Below the pieces are notes generated by a model, which did no database searches, was not told where the DNA came from, and saw nothing but the letters and a program-made list of their open reading frames with translations. Shown piece after piece: positions 12,463 through 24,237 of a DNA stretch of 64,000 nt. Made by a program: the position numbers and the translations under genes. Source of the stretch: Isoetes taiwanensis (lineage: Eukaryota; Streptophyta; Lycopodiopsida; Isoetales; Isoetaceae). Positions within the stretch are counted from its first letter, which is position 1, and each line of letters begins with the position of its first letter. The stretch covers positions 24,601,189-24,665,188 of the forward strand of contig JAJEKV010000001.1 in NCBI GenBank assembly GCA_021234155.1. The letters run 5' to 3'.

Positions 12463-13859
12463 AATGTCATTGGAACTTATGGACTAACATATTTATGAGG
12501 ATAGATGCTAATTTGGCGTGCATGTTGTAAATGACATCGAAGATAGTTCTAAAAAACCAATGTCAACTTCGCTATGCCAAAAAATAATAAATGACAAAGA
12601 ATAACTAGCGATAATGCAGGTTTGGGAATGGGTGGGTTAGCAGAGTTGGTGGAGGGAGGGACATTAAATAGATGAAGAGAAAGCAACATTGCTATGTTTT
12701 GGCCCTCTACATTCTTTCTTTGTTGCAATTATTCGATGAAGCTAGACTGGACCTTAGAATACGTAAGAAGAGTCTATTTTGTTTAAAGAGGAACTAATAG
12801 CTTGCAACTTAAAATGAGACATCAAAAGAAACAATATATGTTTGAAATGATGCAAAAGTCGCCTAGCTTTTGGGTTTTGTTTTGGGGGTCTCTTTAAAAT
12901 GACAAAAAATACCAAGCAGAAGCATAGCATTTACTTTAGGATAAGCTTAGGGCAAAGGGTCGGGTGTGTAAATGTGGGGCAAAGGGTCGAATGTGTAAAT
13001 GTTATTATCTTCATGAAGATTTTTGTCTGCAGAGGATAGTGCAAAGAAACTTGGACCTTGAAGTAGGATGCAAATGTGTATCGAATGTGTTGAGTTTATT
13101 AAAGAAGATCGACTCTCTTCCACATCCCAAACAAACTTAGGATAGTCTAGTATAATTAGGGTACATCATTGTTATGATATGCTTGCTCAACATATATTAT
13201 ACCACCCACTGCTTTTGGCATAGGGCAATAGTACAAACCATGCATGTGAGAACAATACGAGGTAAATATTTTGAGTTATTATTTTTTCCAGTATAACATC
13301 CTTTTTTCTTTCTGTTGAGATACTCAAGAAAACGAATTTAGAATCCAAATATTGTTGACCTCTGTATGCTCATGGAAAGGGTGAATGTATGAAGGGATGT
13401 GCTTGCAATGTTTAAACTATCATCAGTTCTTGTTGCTCTTATCTCCTTGCATTATTTAGGGTACATTGACGAAAACAATGAGTGAGGGAAACAGATAAAG
13501 GCATTCATTCAGGGACTTCACATTACTTGTGCTAATAAAGTCATTAGATATGATAAGTGGTATTTTAATATAGATTTCCAAAACTTTAGTTAAGGTGCAC
13601 TGCTCTAAATATCATGGCTTGAGTTTGATGAGGCACATAGTGCAAACCTACATCGGAGAGACATCATCGATTACTACCTATAGACATTAGTATAGAGTGA
13701 TCATGGTCATCATGGTCAATGGAACTCCTCTAGGCACCATGTAGTAGTAAATATGTAAGAACATCATATGTCATGGTATTTCAAACTTAATGCTCACTAT
13801 CTGTCAGACCTAGAGCTTAGTGTTACATCCAGGCGTGCTTGGTCCTCTACATTTTGTCA

Positions 13860-14345
13860 TCTCTGAGGTATGTCTGGTGTTGTTGCTGCTTTGACAGCCA
13901 TTAAAACCTTTGTTAAGCAATGGGGACGTAGAAAGGCTCAAGAAAGTAGAGGCCGGTTACCAGCTTTATATATGAAGCTTCAAATATGTCGTTCACAAGC
14001 CCCTTCATCAGGTCTTCGAGAGAAAGAGATATTGGCATATAGAGTCTATGTAAGCAACTCAGGCTCCTTGGATTGATTCAAATTGGGATATAAGTGCTCT
14101 CACTTCTTCTTTAGGGTTGCCAAAAGAAGACGTGTATCGAGCTCTATTGCTTTGCTGATGCTATCTGATGGCTCAGAAATATCAGGAGCTACACAAAAAA
14201 TCCAGATGTGATGGTTCCTAAGGTCAAAGATCCCCAGACTATTTCAAATTGGCAACCCATCACTTTATTGCTATCTTATATTATAAAGTTTTAGCGTATG
14301 TCATGAAGCAAACCCTAATTTGGACGGTTGAAATCATCTGATTGC
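13860..14345 (+). mobile_element. Decayed LINE fragment (linker and first RT motifs)
   Basis: Translation near 14,209-14,285 reads VPKVKDPQTISNWQPITLL, the typical N-terminal RT block of plant LINEs. The frame at 13,870-14,076 (AIKTFVKQWGRRKAQE) fits the region between endonuclease and RT. The copy is interrupted by stops and ends at the purine-rich tract, so it is a relic. Confidence 0.6.
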
Positions 14346-14389
14346 ATCCGAAAGGCGAGATATATCGCACGACTTTCCACCATCATGAA

Positions 14390-15285
14390 GAGGAAAGGGA
14401 AAAGAAAAAGGGAGGAGAAAAGGGCAAAGTGAAAGGTAAAAAAGCACGGGTAAAAAGGAAAGAAGGAAAAGAGCACGGAAAAAGGGAAAGGAAAAGAAAA
14501 GGAGAAAAGAAAGGAAAAAATGACGCTATGAAAAGGAGAAGAGGGAAAGGGTGAGGATAAGAGGAAAAGAGAAGGGAAAAAGGTGATGAGGAAAAGGGTC
14601 GAGAAAGGGAAGAGGAAAGCAAAAGGGAAAGGGAAAGGGAAAAGAAAGGGGGAGGACGAGGGAGCGAAAATGGACACTGGGAAAGGGGAAGAGGAAAAAG
14701 GTGGGGAAAGGAGAAAAAAAGACGGGAAAAAGGACGCGAAAAAATGGGAAGAGAAAAAAAAGGTGGGGAGAGGAAAGCAAAAGGGAAAAGAAAAAGGGAG
14801 GGGGAATCGAGAAAGGGAAGGAAAAAGGGCATAGAGAAAATTAGAAGAGAGAAGGGGAAAAGAGAAGGGAAAAAAAAGGGAAGAGGGAAAGTGCAAGGAA
14901 AGGGAAAAAAATACACAAAAATAAAGGGAAGGGAAAAAAGGGCGCTGGAAAAAAGGAGAAGAAAAAAAAGGTGGGGAAAAGGGATATGGGGAAAAGAAAG
15001 GGGGAGAACGAGGGAGCGAAAAGGACACCTTTGGTAAAGGGAAAGAGGAAAAAGGTGGGGAAAGGAGAAAAAAGGAAGGGAAAAAGGACACGGAAAAAAA
15101 GGGAGGAAAAAAGGGAAAAGAAAAAGGGAGGGGGAGGCGAGGAAGGAAAGGAAAAAGGGCATAGAGAAAACTGGAAGAGGGAATGGGGGGAAAAGAGAAG
15201 GGAAAAAAAAGGGAAGAGGGAAAGTGAGAGGAAAGGGGAAAAGGGAAAGTACGGAAGAAAGGAAAGAGGTAGAAGCATAAAAGAG
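14390..15285 (+). repeat. Polypurine (GA/GGGAAA) low-complexity tract, about 0.9 kb
   Basis: The plus strand is nearly all A and G with rare breaks, in irregular AAAGGG/GGGAAAA units. Two longer sections look like internal duplicates (about 14,600-14,900 and 15,000-15,250 share GAGGACGAGGGAGCG-like blocks). Long Ser/Phe/Pro-rich and Lys/Glu-rich frames on either strand follow from this composition and are not genes. Confidence 0.9.
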
Positions 15286-15699
15286 TGTCCGAATTTTTTT
15301 GTATATTAATGTAGAAAAATGAACTAGGTTAAAGTATTTGTAATGTACATTTTGAATTTTACATGGAGTTGCCCATCATTAATGAAGGTGGTTGTCGTCC
15401 AATATTCTCCATAATTATACCAAATTCTCCCGAGATCTTGGCGCACATTTTGAACTTTCCTCAATGATCAAACATTGGCTCCAATGGATTCTACCTCAAG
15501 GAAAACTTGCCCCAAATCGATTATAACTGCTCCTAAATTGAATGCATATCAAGAATCAAATGTATCTTGAAGAAATTAAAATCCCTTTCCTTCAAACAGT
15601 AATACAAATCTGGTTTATATTCTGGTTCCCCGCCAAGGGAAGCTATCAAGTATTGCAATCATCGAGTCAGCAAAATCATACATCCTCATAGGCAGTGGG

Positions 15700-16426
15700 T
15701 GCTTTAAGGATGTGGCGAGGTGAACCAGAGAAATGGGAATGAATTTTAGTGACCTTGTAAACGAAGGGAAGTGGAATGAAGAATGGGCAGATAGAGCTAC
15801 AAGAGCATGGCTGCAAAAACACACAGGACCCAAGACACTCTGGCTCATGACAGTTTTCAACCCAGAACAGCATATAGGACATCAGATGTACCGAGATAAC
15901 CTGCTAGGAAAGTCCAGGAGAGACATCCTGGCAAGATTGTGACACTGGGGAAGTGGAAGATGAGAATCACATGATCAATGAGTGCTCGATATACGGAGAC
16001 ATCAGAGACAAGTACAGAAATATAAGATGGGGACAACTAGTACACACCATGATGATAAGGACAGAAACAATGAGAGATATGGCAGAGGCAATCCAAGGAA
16101 TGACGATCAGACATCGAGAAGTACACAAGGAAAGAGGGCTTGTAATATGAACCGCACAAGAGGCGATTCATAAACGCCCACAAATTGTTCAGCTAAAAGC
16201 TGATTGATAACGACGCACCACCGCACGGCCACGATGCTGATGCAAAGCGGGGTGCCAGTACTAATAGAAATAAGGAAGCCTTCAAAAAAGGCTACAATAA
16301 ATCAGCGTGATGTGCTAGTAGCGCCCTTTTAGGGAGCTCGGCCATGCTATATAAGTCCAGGGGCCTGAGGGCACAAGGGACAATAATTTCTATTCTATTC
16401 TATTCTATTCTATTCTATTCTATTCT
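15700..16426 (+). mobile_element. LINE 3' fragment of a second family, with (ATTCT)n tail
   Basis: Frames at 15,733-15,942 and 15,953-16,150 give WADRATRAWLQKHTGPK and, after a frameshift, CDTGEVEDENHMINEC...YGDIRDKY. This is the same C-terminal Cys/His layout (C...E-DE-H...C-Y--R--Y) as LINE copies at 22.0 and 53.1 kb, but with clearly different sequence. A non-coding 3' part (about 16,155-16,390) follows, and then about eight ATTCT units. The 3' UTR differs from that at 4.3 and 53.4 kb although the microsatellite is the same. Confidence 0.7.
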
Positions 16427-16491
16427 AATCTGATTTTTTGTGCAGGATGTTGTATCCCCTTTCTGCAGAATAGATCGATGTCTTAAGTTGA

Positions 16492-17781
16492 ACAAGAAAC
16501 TATGGAAGAAGGATCTCTCATGCAAGCACTTCAAGGTCAGCAAAGGGTTCAGATTTCAATCCTCCTATTGATGAAATTTCGGAAAGCACTGTTACAATCA
16601 GGCAAAGAAAATCGAAACAGAGGGTCTGTAGGGGTGGATACGTGACAAAGCCAATTAGAAGAAAGGTGAATGCTGCTGTAAATCTTATAACAAATGAGGT
16701 ATCTAATTTGATTCCAAAACAACAAAGTATATTTGCAAGAAGATTATTGCAGGACAAAAGACTGCAATTCCTATTTGACCCAGTCATTGGAAGGCCTCAA
16801 GAGGCTATTGTAAAAACAGAACTGGTAAAGAATCTAAAGGATGGCCTCCAAGATGTCAAGCATGCAAATAGCAATGACAAACTTGCTGCAAAGCATTCTG
16901 TACTATCTATGGTGGTTGGAGAGGAAGGAGAATTACAAAAGACTTCACTAGCAGCTAAATTGCTGAAAATACACCCTAAAAATATGAAACTAGCAGTGGA
17001 GAGAAGGAAAAGAATGTCACTAGGTGGAACAAATCTGTGGGCATTAGCAGGTCGAAATCCAAGAACAAATACTATAGATCAGGCTATGAAGGATATGATT
17101 GTTCAGTTTTGGTTAGACAACTCAAAGGTTTCACAAAAAATTAGAGATGTCATGAAGAAGAGGACACAACCAATTCAATATATTGACATTACACAGGTAC
17201 GAGCTGCTCTGTAAGTGACAACTTAATTTAGATGTAGTTGCATCTTTTTTTGCAGAATAAAGATGTTTTTGGGTTGCCCCTAGGGGCAAACCCTCGTTTA
17301 TGTGGGTTTATGGCATATCCAAGTATATGCCGGCATATACTTAGGATATGCTGGTGACTGCCCCAAACTGGCTGTTCCCAGTAAACTGGCGGTCAGCCCT
17401 GTTGCCGCCAGAACCTCCCTTCTGGTCCAGCTTCGGCTATGGCTATGATGCTCGCCGTGTTGCTCTTCTTTTTGCTTGGGGACTCTTACAAGCTTCTGTG
17501 CTTTAGAGACTGCCAGATGAACTTTCTTTTCTCATCAGGCATTGTGTTAATTTCTTTATTTGTTATGATACACGCTTGACTTCACCCCAAACTGCAGGGA
17601 TAAAGAGTATAGCCAATATGGTGAAAAGATAGTCCGGTTTCTGCAGATACACAGACGTGTTCACAGAGATCAATACACGTTAATTTCCCCAGCACTATGG
17701 CAGGAAGGAGCATCTCAAGCTTTCAAGGCACTTGCATGCATATATTTTGGTGATGCAAAGTGGTATTGCAAGTGGTTGTGA
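16492..17781 (+). CDS. Two-exon coding region related to the transposase-like family (copy E); 5' end not found
   Basis: The open exon is 16,492-17,210, then a GTAAGT...CTGCAG intron, then exon 17,598-17,781 ending in TGA. The phases fit (CT + G gives Leu) and about 300 residues result. There is no in-frame ATG near the 5' end, so an upstream exon is missing or the copy is truncated. The exon is basic (IRQRKSKQRVCRGGY, VERRKRMSLGGTNLW) and contains FWLDNSKVSQKIRDVMKKR...YIDITQ. This aligns with ISPNVKDVRSRR...HYLEETQ of copy C at 42.97-43.07 kb, where the exon ends at the same TQ. A second, homologous donor (CAG|GTACGA) sits at 17,196. The last exon (IVRFLQIHRRVHRDQY, IYFGDAKWYCKWL) resembles nothing I know. 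It may be a domesticated N-terminal domain or a rearranged copy. Confidence 0.5.
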
Positions 17782-19640
17782 GCAAACATTTTTACTCAGT
17801 TTTAAAACTTAAGTCTTCCACATCAGGGTTTATCTTTCAGGAATGCAAACTGGGCTTGCAGGTAAACCGAGGTTTTTGTAATTGCATGTAGGCTGGGGTG
17901 TTGCAATGCTTGAGCTTCTCTGCTGAGGCCCATTTTCTTCGTGCGGACTGTTCAACGCATTTTCCACTTATTCAAGCAAGGGCTTCTCTGGTAATGCTCG
18001 CTCCCTAATTTTTTTTTTTTTGTGAAATGTGTTTGGAGAGGCTTTATATTGAAAGTTAAGTGTAGTTTCGTCAAATGTAATACCAGTGTCGGTTTAGCTA
18101 AGTTCCTTGAAATCCGCTTTTGCAAAACCATGTAGAGGCCATGTAGCACATTCAGGACCTCTCCTGGACCTGCTGGTTTTTGAATTTCTATTTTAATTTG
18201 CATACTCGTCAGGAAGTTGATATTACAAATAATGACATAACTGAAAGGCAAGCTTATAAAAAGGCACTGAGGCTAATAATCCAAGTTCTATTTTTTGAGA
18301 GAAATGCGGCAACATTAGTGTACTCTCGGCAATGGCAAGTTAGGAGGTTCCAAGAGATGTTATAAGAGTACCGTCTCACCATGAGTAGGCACTTAAAATG
18401 ATTGTCCCAGTTAACTTTCTAATTGTGAAGATAGAAAAAAGCCATAGATGGAGTGGAATATAGACCTGGACTGCCTCATCGGATAGTAGGGAGCATAAAA
18501 TATTAATGTGCAATAGTTGCTCATATTGATAACGTAATTTACTTTTGGTCAGTTTTCTTAGCTCTTAACTTTAAACTTGATCTCTTGTTCAACTCTCTGG
18601 CTCTGGGGCAAGGGCAGACTTCAATCTGTAGCTTCAAGTTACAATCAAACTCATGCGAGCATAATGGTGCAGGATCTGCCTTATGGGCTTCAATTGTCTG
18701 TGCAACTTGCTGCCTATTTACAACCCTGATCAACTCTTGCGAAGCCTCCTAATGGACCACTGCCTTATGCAGCTTCAGAGATCCTTTTCCTTAACCAGGT
18801 AGAGCAATTTTTGCTCAAGAATTTAGATGAAGTTGTACTTCTTAAATAAGTGACGTGGCAGTTTGGATAAGATGAAGGCGGCAAGTTTTAAAGGTTTGGA
18901 TAATATATGGCTTTATTTGTTGAGAACCATGCTTGAAATAGGCTATCCCCATATTCAGGACTTAATATGTAGGTTGTATGTGACCAATTAGACTGAGCAT
19001 ATTTGTGCATTGGAAGCGCAGTAGTTTTAGCAAGGCATTAGATTGGCATCTGCTTGGGAAAGAAGTAGTTTGCATGCCTATGTTCTCCATTGAAGGGATT
19101 GGATAATGCTCAATGCAGTCTAATGTCTGTTGTCAGCGGCTTCATTGGTGGAATTATCCTAGGCCACATCTTCATATTATTTGCGCAAATTGTCTATGAA
19201 ATAGGGGCAGCTATGGACGGTGCCGTCTCTGTATTTCGGAAGTGCAAATCCCGTTTTCTCTGGCGGAGCTATGGTAACTGGAACAGATTTGCTTTGGGAA
19301 AGTCGGTTTTGTTCCCTTGAGCACTTGGCTCATTTTGTAGCTATGGAATTTCCTTTCCTCGATTTCTTCTGTTGCTCAAATTCTGGAATATTTTGATGTA
19401 GCTGCTTTGAACAACCTTTTTTCTTGACCTTGAGGCAGCTGGGCTATTCATTTCCCACTCATCTTTCTGACACTGCATATAAAAGGTATTATCACTTTGT
19501 TTTACAAATTGTCCTATTTTGTATGCAGATTGATACTGCCCTATGGATTAAGTATTTGTATCTCACATGGGCATGAACGGCCTGTCATTTCCAACTGTGG
19601 GTTGAATTTTTAGAAGCCAATTTCAGTCTCTCGGAACTAT
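17782..19640. other. No supported gene
   Basis: A 61-codon frame at 18,180-18,365 and a hydrophobic 76-codon frame at 19,090-19,320 are open, but neither shows a known motif or a matching splice partner. The frame around 18,870-18,985 (FKGLDNIWLYLLRTMLEIGY) resembles the RT-flanking part of LINEs, so part of this stretch may be another decayed element. Confidence 0.35.
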
Positions 19641-20335
19641 ATTCCATACTCATCAATATGAAATGGGGCTCTTGGGTTGACTTTGGAATGGCAATCTGCC
19701 CTGCTACAGAAGTTGCAAAAAACAGTTTGATGAGTTTGATGAAGGGGCTAAGCATTGAGGGGCTACGTCAGAATAAGGATAAGATTATGGAATGGGTGGT
19801 GGAGATGGCTATGCACTGTATATGGTCTAGTCCGGACACAAAAATGCTGCATTACAGAGCACAAATGAATCCCACGTTGCAGGAGATGAGTTATTTAAGG
19901 GCTAACTATCGGTCCGGAAAAGGCATGTCATTTGTAGAATGAGTTTGAGCACGCATCATTTGAATGTGGAGGTAGGGAGATGGATGAAAATTGCATATGA
20001 ATACAGAGTGATTGAGGACAAGGAGCATGTAATTCTAAGGTGTCATGCGTACCTAAGGAGAAGATTTGACATTCAAGTTACTGATCTTGTAACATTTTTC
20101 TACCTTCCAGCAACCCGCATTGCAAGCTTTTTGATGGATATGTTACAGCTGAGAGAGGCAAATATAAAAATATCTAAAGATATAATTAGTGATGGAGAAG
20201 AGAGTGAGCATGATGATGAGGATCCTCTAATATTTGAGGGCTCATCACATGAAAATGTTTTTGATTTTGAAAGTGTTTTTCTTGATGTCTCATAGACCTG
20301 ATGGTCTCCCAAGACGGAATAATGCATTTCACTTC
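19640..20335 (+). mobile_element. LINE 3' fragment, same family as the copy at 20.5 kb
   Basis: Two overlapping frames (19,658-19,942 and 19,939-20,295) joined by a frameshift give KTWF-like to MLHYRAQMNPTL, then HHLNVEVGRWMK, IEDKEHVILRCHAYLRRRF and an acidic C-terminus. These correspond to MLLYRENMNPNL and the CKVCGGGDVEDEEYVLLKC segment of the next element. The first two Cys of the zinc motif are lost here. The 3' tail CCTGATGG-CTCCCAAGA-G-AATGCATTTCA resembles the tail at 22,310-22,355. Confidence 0.75.
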
Positions 20336-20358
20336 ACACCTCCCTCTCTCTCTCTCCA

Positions 20359-20511
<153 letters not shown>

Positions 20512-20526
20512 CCCCTCCCGATTCAC

Positions 20527-22360
20527 AAAGCTGGACCTATGACTGATGCAAACAATTATAGAACCCTTTTGGTCAGTAGCATATTCTCAAAGTTACTAGC
20601 CACAATTTTAGAGAAGAAGATAAGCATCTGGGCGGAGACATATGATGTATGGGTGGAGACTCAGGCGGGTTTTAGACCCAATAGATCTACTACAGATCAT
20701 CTGCTCACTTTGAAAACCATATTTGATTCTGCAAAAGGTACAAAAAAGCCAATATATGTCTCTTTTATTGACTTTAAGAAGGCATTTGATAAAGTGCCAA
20801 GAATAAAGCTCTGGGAAAGAATAGAAAAACTTCAGGTGCCTGAACATTTGAGGGATGCAGTGCGTGTTTTGTATGAAAAAGTGCTAGTGCAGCTCTCCTT
20901 TCCTCTTTCTATGGATGTACAGGACAGTATCGAAAGCAATATTGGAGTCAAGCAGAGCTGCCCACTGTCTCCAACACTCTTCGGGCTGTTTATTGATAAC
21001 TTAGAAGAATGGTTGCGTCATAATTCCGAAGGAGGCACGGAGCTGAATGGGTATGTGATTCAATTGCTTATGTATGCTGATGATGTCGTTATATTTGCAC
21101 GCACTCGTGAACACATGCAACAACACTTAGACATGTTGGCTAACTTTTGTGACGAAGCAGGAATGCAAGTAAACCTAGAGAAAACAAATGTTATGACAGT
21201 TGGGGCATTGAAATAGGATTTTCCATTCAAATATAAAGGGGCCACTATCAAAACATGTGAAGCATACAAATACTTGGGCTTGATCATGAGCAGGAATCAC
21301 AAATGGAACACTTGTATTGCTCAGAGAGTAGAGGGGGGGCAAAAAGCCTTGTATGCTATGCAAAGCATGTGGAGGAAAACCTTCTTATGGTCATGGCAAC
21401 TCAAGGTGAGACTCTTTCAAACACTTGTGCAAACTGTTGTTTTGTACGGATGTGAGATATGGGGGCCGAATTTACCACAGTGTTTATGGGAGGATATTGA
21501 GCAAATCTTGAAAAAGTTCCTACGATTAGAATTGGGTGTGAAGACCCAGACCCCATACCCAATGATGCTAGCTGAAGGTGGACTCATGCCACTTGAAGGA
21601 GAAGCAGTACTCAGATGCATAAGATATTTAAAAAAGGTGAAACAAATGGATGATTCTAGACTTCCACACCGTGCTATGTTAGCAAATGAAGAAAAGGGGT
21701 GGTTTGCAGATGTGAAAACGTGGTTTGGAAAATGGGACATTGAATGGAAAGATGCAATCCTAGTTGATGATAATCTTAGACAGTGGGTACATGAAAAAAT
21801 TAAAAGAAAATTATGGCAAAGCCCAAAGACCAAGATGCTGTTATATAGAGAAAACATGAACCCTAACTTAGACAGTGCTGCTCATTTCCATGAGAATATT
21901 TCCATAAAAAAAAAGACATACAATTTGCAGAATACGGCTCAGTTCGCATCATCTTGGTGTTGAAGTCGGGAGATGGGGCAAGGCTATCCCTAGGTCGATG
22001 AGGAACTGTAAAGTCTGTGGTGGCGGAGATGTAGAAGATGAGGAATATGTCTTGCTGAAATGCCCAGCCTATCAACTGATGCGAGTACGATATGAAATAG
22101 ATGCTGTCAATCTCACCGAGTTCTTTGCACTACAAGGAGATAATATAGGATCTTATATCTTGGACATGTTAGAGTATAGAGAAACTTGTGTAAAAAGTTT
22201 AAATGACATTTTAGATGAAAGAGAAAATGTGAGTGAGAGTGAGGAGGAAGATGAGGATTCAGAGACTCATCTCCTGTTTTATATGATGTAACTTAATTGC
22301 CGTCTAATAGGCCTGAGAGGCCTCCTATAGATGTAATACATTACATTTCATTTCTCAAGT
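20527..22360 (+). mobile_element. LINE copy with nearly intact reverse transcriptase and C-terminal Cys motif
   Basis: The frame from 20,539 carries the RT order: NYRTLLVSSIFSKLLA, QAGFRPNRSTTDHLLTL, YVSFIDFKKAFDKV (first catalytic Asp), GVKQSCPLSPTLF, then YADDVVIFAR near 21,073, GMQVNLEKTNVM and, after a single in-frame stop at 21,214, YKYLGLIMSR. The second frame runs to 21,963. After a frameshift, a frame at 21,998-22,291 has CKVCGGGDVEDEEYVLLKCP and ends in an acidic tail. The endonuclease and any ORF1 are absent (5' truncation near the CT run). With one stop and one frameshift it is among the younger copies here, but not autonomous. This C-terminal Cys block replaces an RNase H domain, which I do not see. 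Confidence 0.92.
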
Positions 22361-22379
22361 ATTTGAATGTTCATCTGTG

Positions 22380-22860
22380 GTGAACAATGTGTATTTGAAT
22401 GTGATGCACATATTGCATGTGGTGCCAACATGGTACATGGACGCCAACCTGGTTCATATGATGCCAACCTGATGTATATTATCAGCATGATCATGTGTGA
22501 TGGCAACATGGTCTTGTGATGCAAATTGTGTTGCCAAAATGTGTGGTCTTATTTCCATTCCTCCTTGGATGCATGGATTAATGGATTCTTCTTCTTCTTC
22601 ATAAGAAATTACCAAGTGATCATAGCCAACAGGGGGGGTGTACCAATAAATAAAGGACCACTTAAGAATCACTTAAGAATAATCCTTTTTTTTTTGTAGT
22701 GAAGGTAATGTACCTTTTTAAGTTCATGGGTGCCAACTTGGTTCATATGATGCCAATCTGGTGCATGATCATGTGTGATGACAACATGGTAGGAATAATT
22801 CCTTTTTTTTTTGGGTAGTGCGGGTAATGTACCTTTTTAATTATGTATTTTAGATAATTT
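22380..22860. repeat. Region with repeated TGATGCCAAC-type motifs and a 120-bp duplication
   Basis: ATGATGCCAACCTGGT and GTGATGGCAACATGGT variants recur. TTCATATGATGCCAA-CTG and GGTAATGTACCTTTTTAA recur about 118 bp apart (22,705 and 22,826). Similar motifs occur at 37,330-37,480 beside transposase-like copy A, suggesting shared element-end sequence. Confidence 0.55.
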
Positions 22861-23004
22861 GTTGGGATAAACTGTCGCATAAAATTTTGGAGTACGAAAT
22901 GATTTTATTGATGTGATTTGCATTAGATTTTGCTGGCCCTAAATTCCTAGCATATAAGCTATGCATGCCCGCCAAAATTCCATTCCTTCCATTCTGCCCA
23001 AGAC

Positions 23005-23380
23005 ATGAAGCGTTCGGCGTCTGCAGTGGAGCTTTTTCATGAAGAACCCGAGATCTCTTCAAAAAGATCTCGGGTTGAATTCCCCCCATTGCAGTTTTTT
23101 TTGCAGCAATTCTCCGATTCCAACTCAAAGGATGAAGAGGAGGAAGAAGTAGAAGAATCAGAGCCTCATTCACAGGAATTCATGACTTCTTTGCTTCAGG
23201 GTTGGCTTGATCCTGAATCTAAGAATGTGTGGTCTGAGGAAGAGTCGGAGGAAGAAGAAGAAGAAGATTCAGAGGAAGAATTCGACTTCGAAGAGTTTTT
23301 GACATGGCTTCTCAGGTTTTCATGTTTGTTTTTATTTTTTGCTTTTCTATTCTAACATTCTTCTTTCTTGTAGACATTGA
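23005..23380 (+). CDS. Small acidic nuclear-type protein, two exons, unrecognised
   Basis: Exon 1 runs 23,005-23,315 and is followed by GTTTTC...CTTGTAG; a tiny exon at 23,374-23,380 supplies one His and the stop. The product is about 105 residues. It starts MKRSASAVELFHEEPE, has a basic KRSR patch near residue 25 (possible nuclear signal), PLQFFLQQFSDS, then two Glu/Asp-rich runs around EFMTSLLQGWLDPESK. I do not recognise a family. An inverted, damaged copy with the same flanks lies at 44.0-44.85 kb, so this could be part of a repeated element rather than a host gene. The second copy keeps most of the protein sequence but loses the donor site. Confidence 0.45.
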
Positions 23381-23699
23381 AGAGGGGAAGTGATGCAGTT
23401 CACGGGCCTCCTTCCATGTTTTTTTTTGTTAAAAAAGACCATGCATACGGCCTTTTTTTTTTTACAAAATACTGTGAAAAGCCTTCGGACATCTGATTTC
23501 AAGCCTTTGGGCTCCATTGTAAATGAAAGGCCTTTGGGCATTAAATGAATTCAAAGCCCTCTGGGCAGAGAATTACTAAAACAAAATTTTGATTCACTTT
23601 CTTCTTCATACTTTTATCTTTGTTTCAAATTAAAAATGTGTAAACTGTAAGTGTTTAAGATTCACTTCTTCCTGCCATTTTGCAAATCACAAGGTTTTG

Positions 23700-24235
23700 G
23701 GTTCACAGGATTTAGGAGTAAATGGAAGTAAGCCATATGATTTCATCTTGGGCATTTTTATTTTTGTAGGACCCTCCACATTTTGTCTTCTTGTTGAATG
23801 ATTGATTTTTGACAAAGCGTATAATGAATTTCTTTGCTTTCTCAAAATATGATGAAGTATCTATAGTTGTGTGTTCTTCAACATACTTCATAAGTTTGTT
23901 CCATGCCATTATAAGTTCAGAGATCAACTCTTGAACATCAAAACTAGACAAGGGTTTTAATAGTTTCTTTTCTTAATACCTCATCTCTAATGATAGAAGG
24001 ATCTATGGTAATAACATGTGATCCGATTCCATCAACTCTTTTTTGAATTGCAAGAACCTTTTTGAAGAGTCACATATGCATCCCTTATATGTTTCATAAG
24101 AAAAGTTGCAAAAGGTATTTAAGGGTCTATACCGTACTATGCTTAAATTATTCTTGTACTTCCAACCAAATACAACATTTTCCAAGACTTTTCATCCATC
24201 AAGTTGTTCAAAACAATGATGAATACAAGAAGAAA
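23700..24235 (-). pseudogene. 3' part of an unrecognised decayed coding region, cut off by a LINE
   Basis: Read on the minus strand, frames give VLENVVFGWKYKNNLSIV...FCNFSYETYKGCICDSSKRF, then after stops DPSIIRDEVLRKETIKTL, and after a frameshift DVQELISELIMAWNKLMKYV and YFEKAKKFIIRFVKNQSF. Codon-like character continues across stops and one frameshift, as in an old pseudogene. It appears to be the downstream half of the minus-strand region at 28.1-30.3 kb. I do not know the family. Confidence 0.45.
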
Positions 24236-24237
24236 CC

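Larger units (their letters stand above)
11750..13850. other. Upstream region of the receptor kinase and intergenic DNA
   Basis: No gene is supported. Two small features are noted separately (37-bp duplication and ATTCT run). A 28-bp duplication around GGGCAAAGGGTCG occurs at about 12,950-13,005. Frames are short and AT-rich. Confidence 0.4.

Noticed and set aside
14315-15162. Two overlapping minus-strand frames of about 258 codons, rich in Ser, Phe and Pro
   Set aside because: They are produced by the polypurine/polypyrimidine tract; all frames there are open and share the same two-letter composition.
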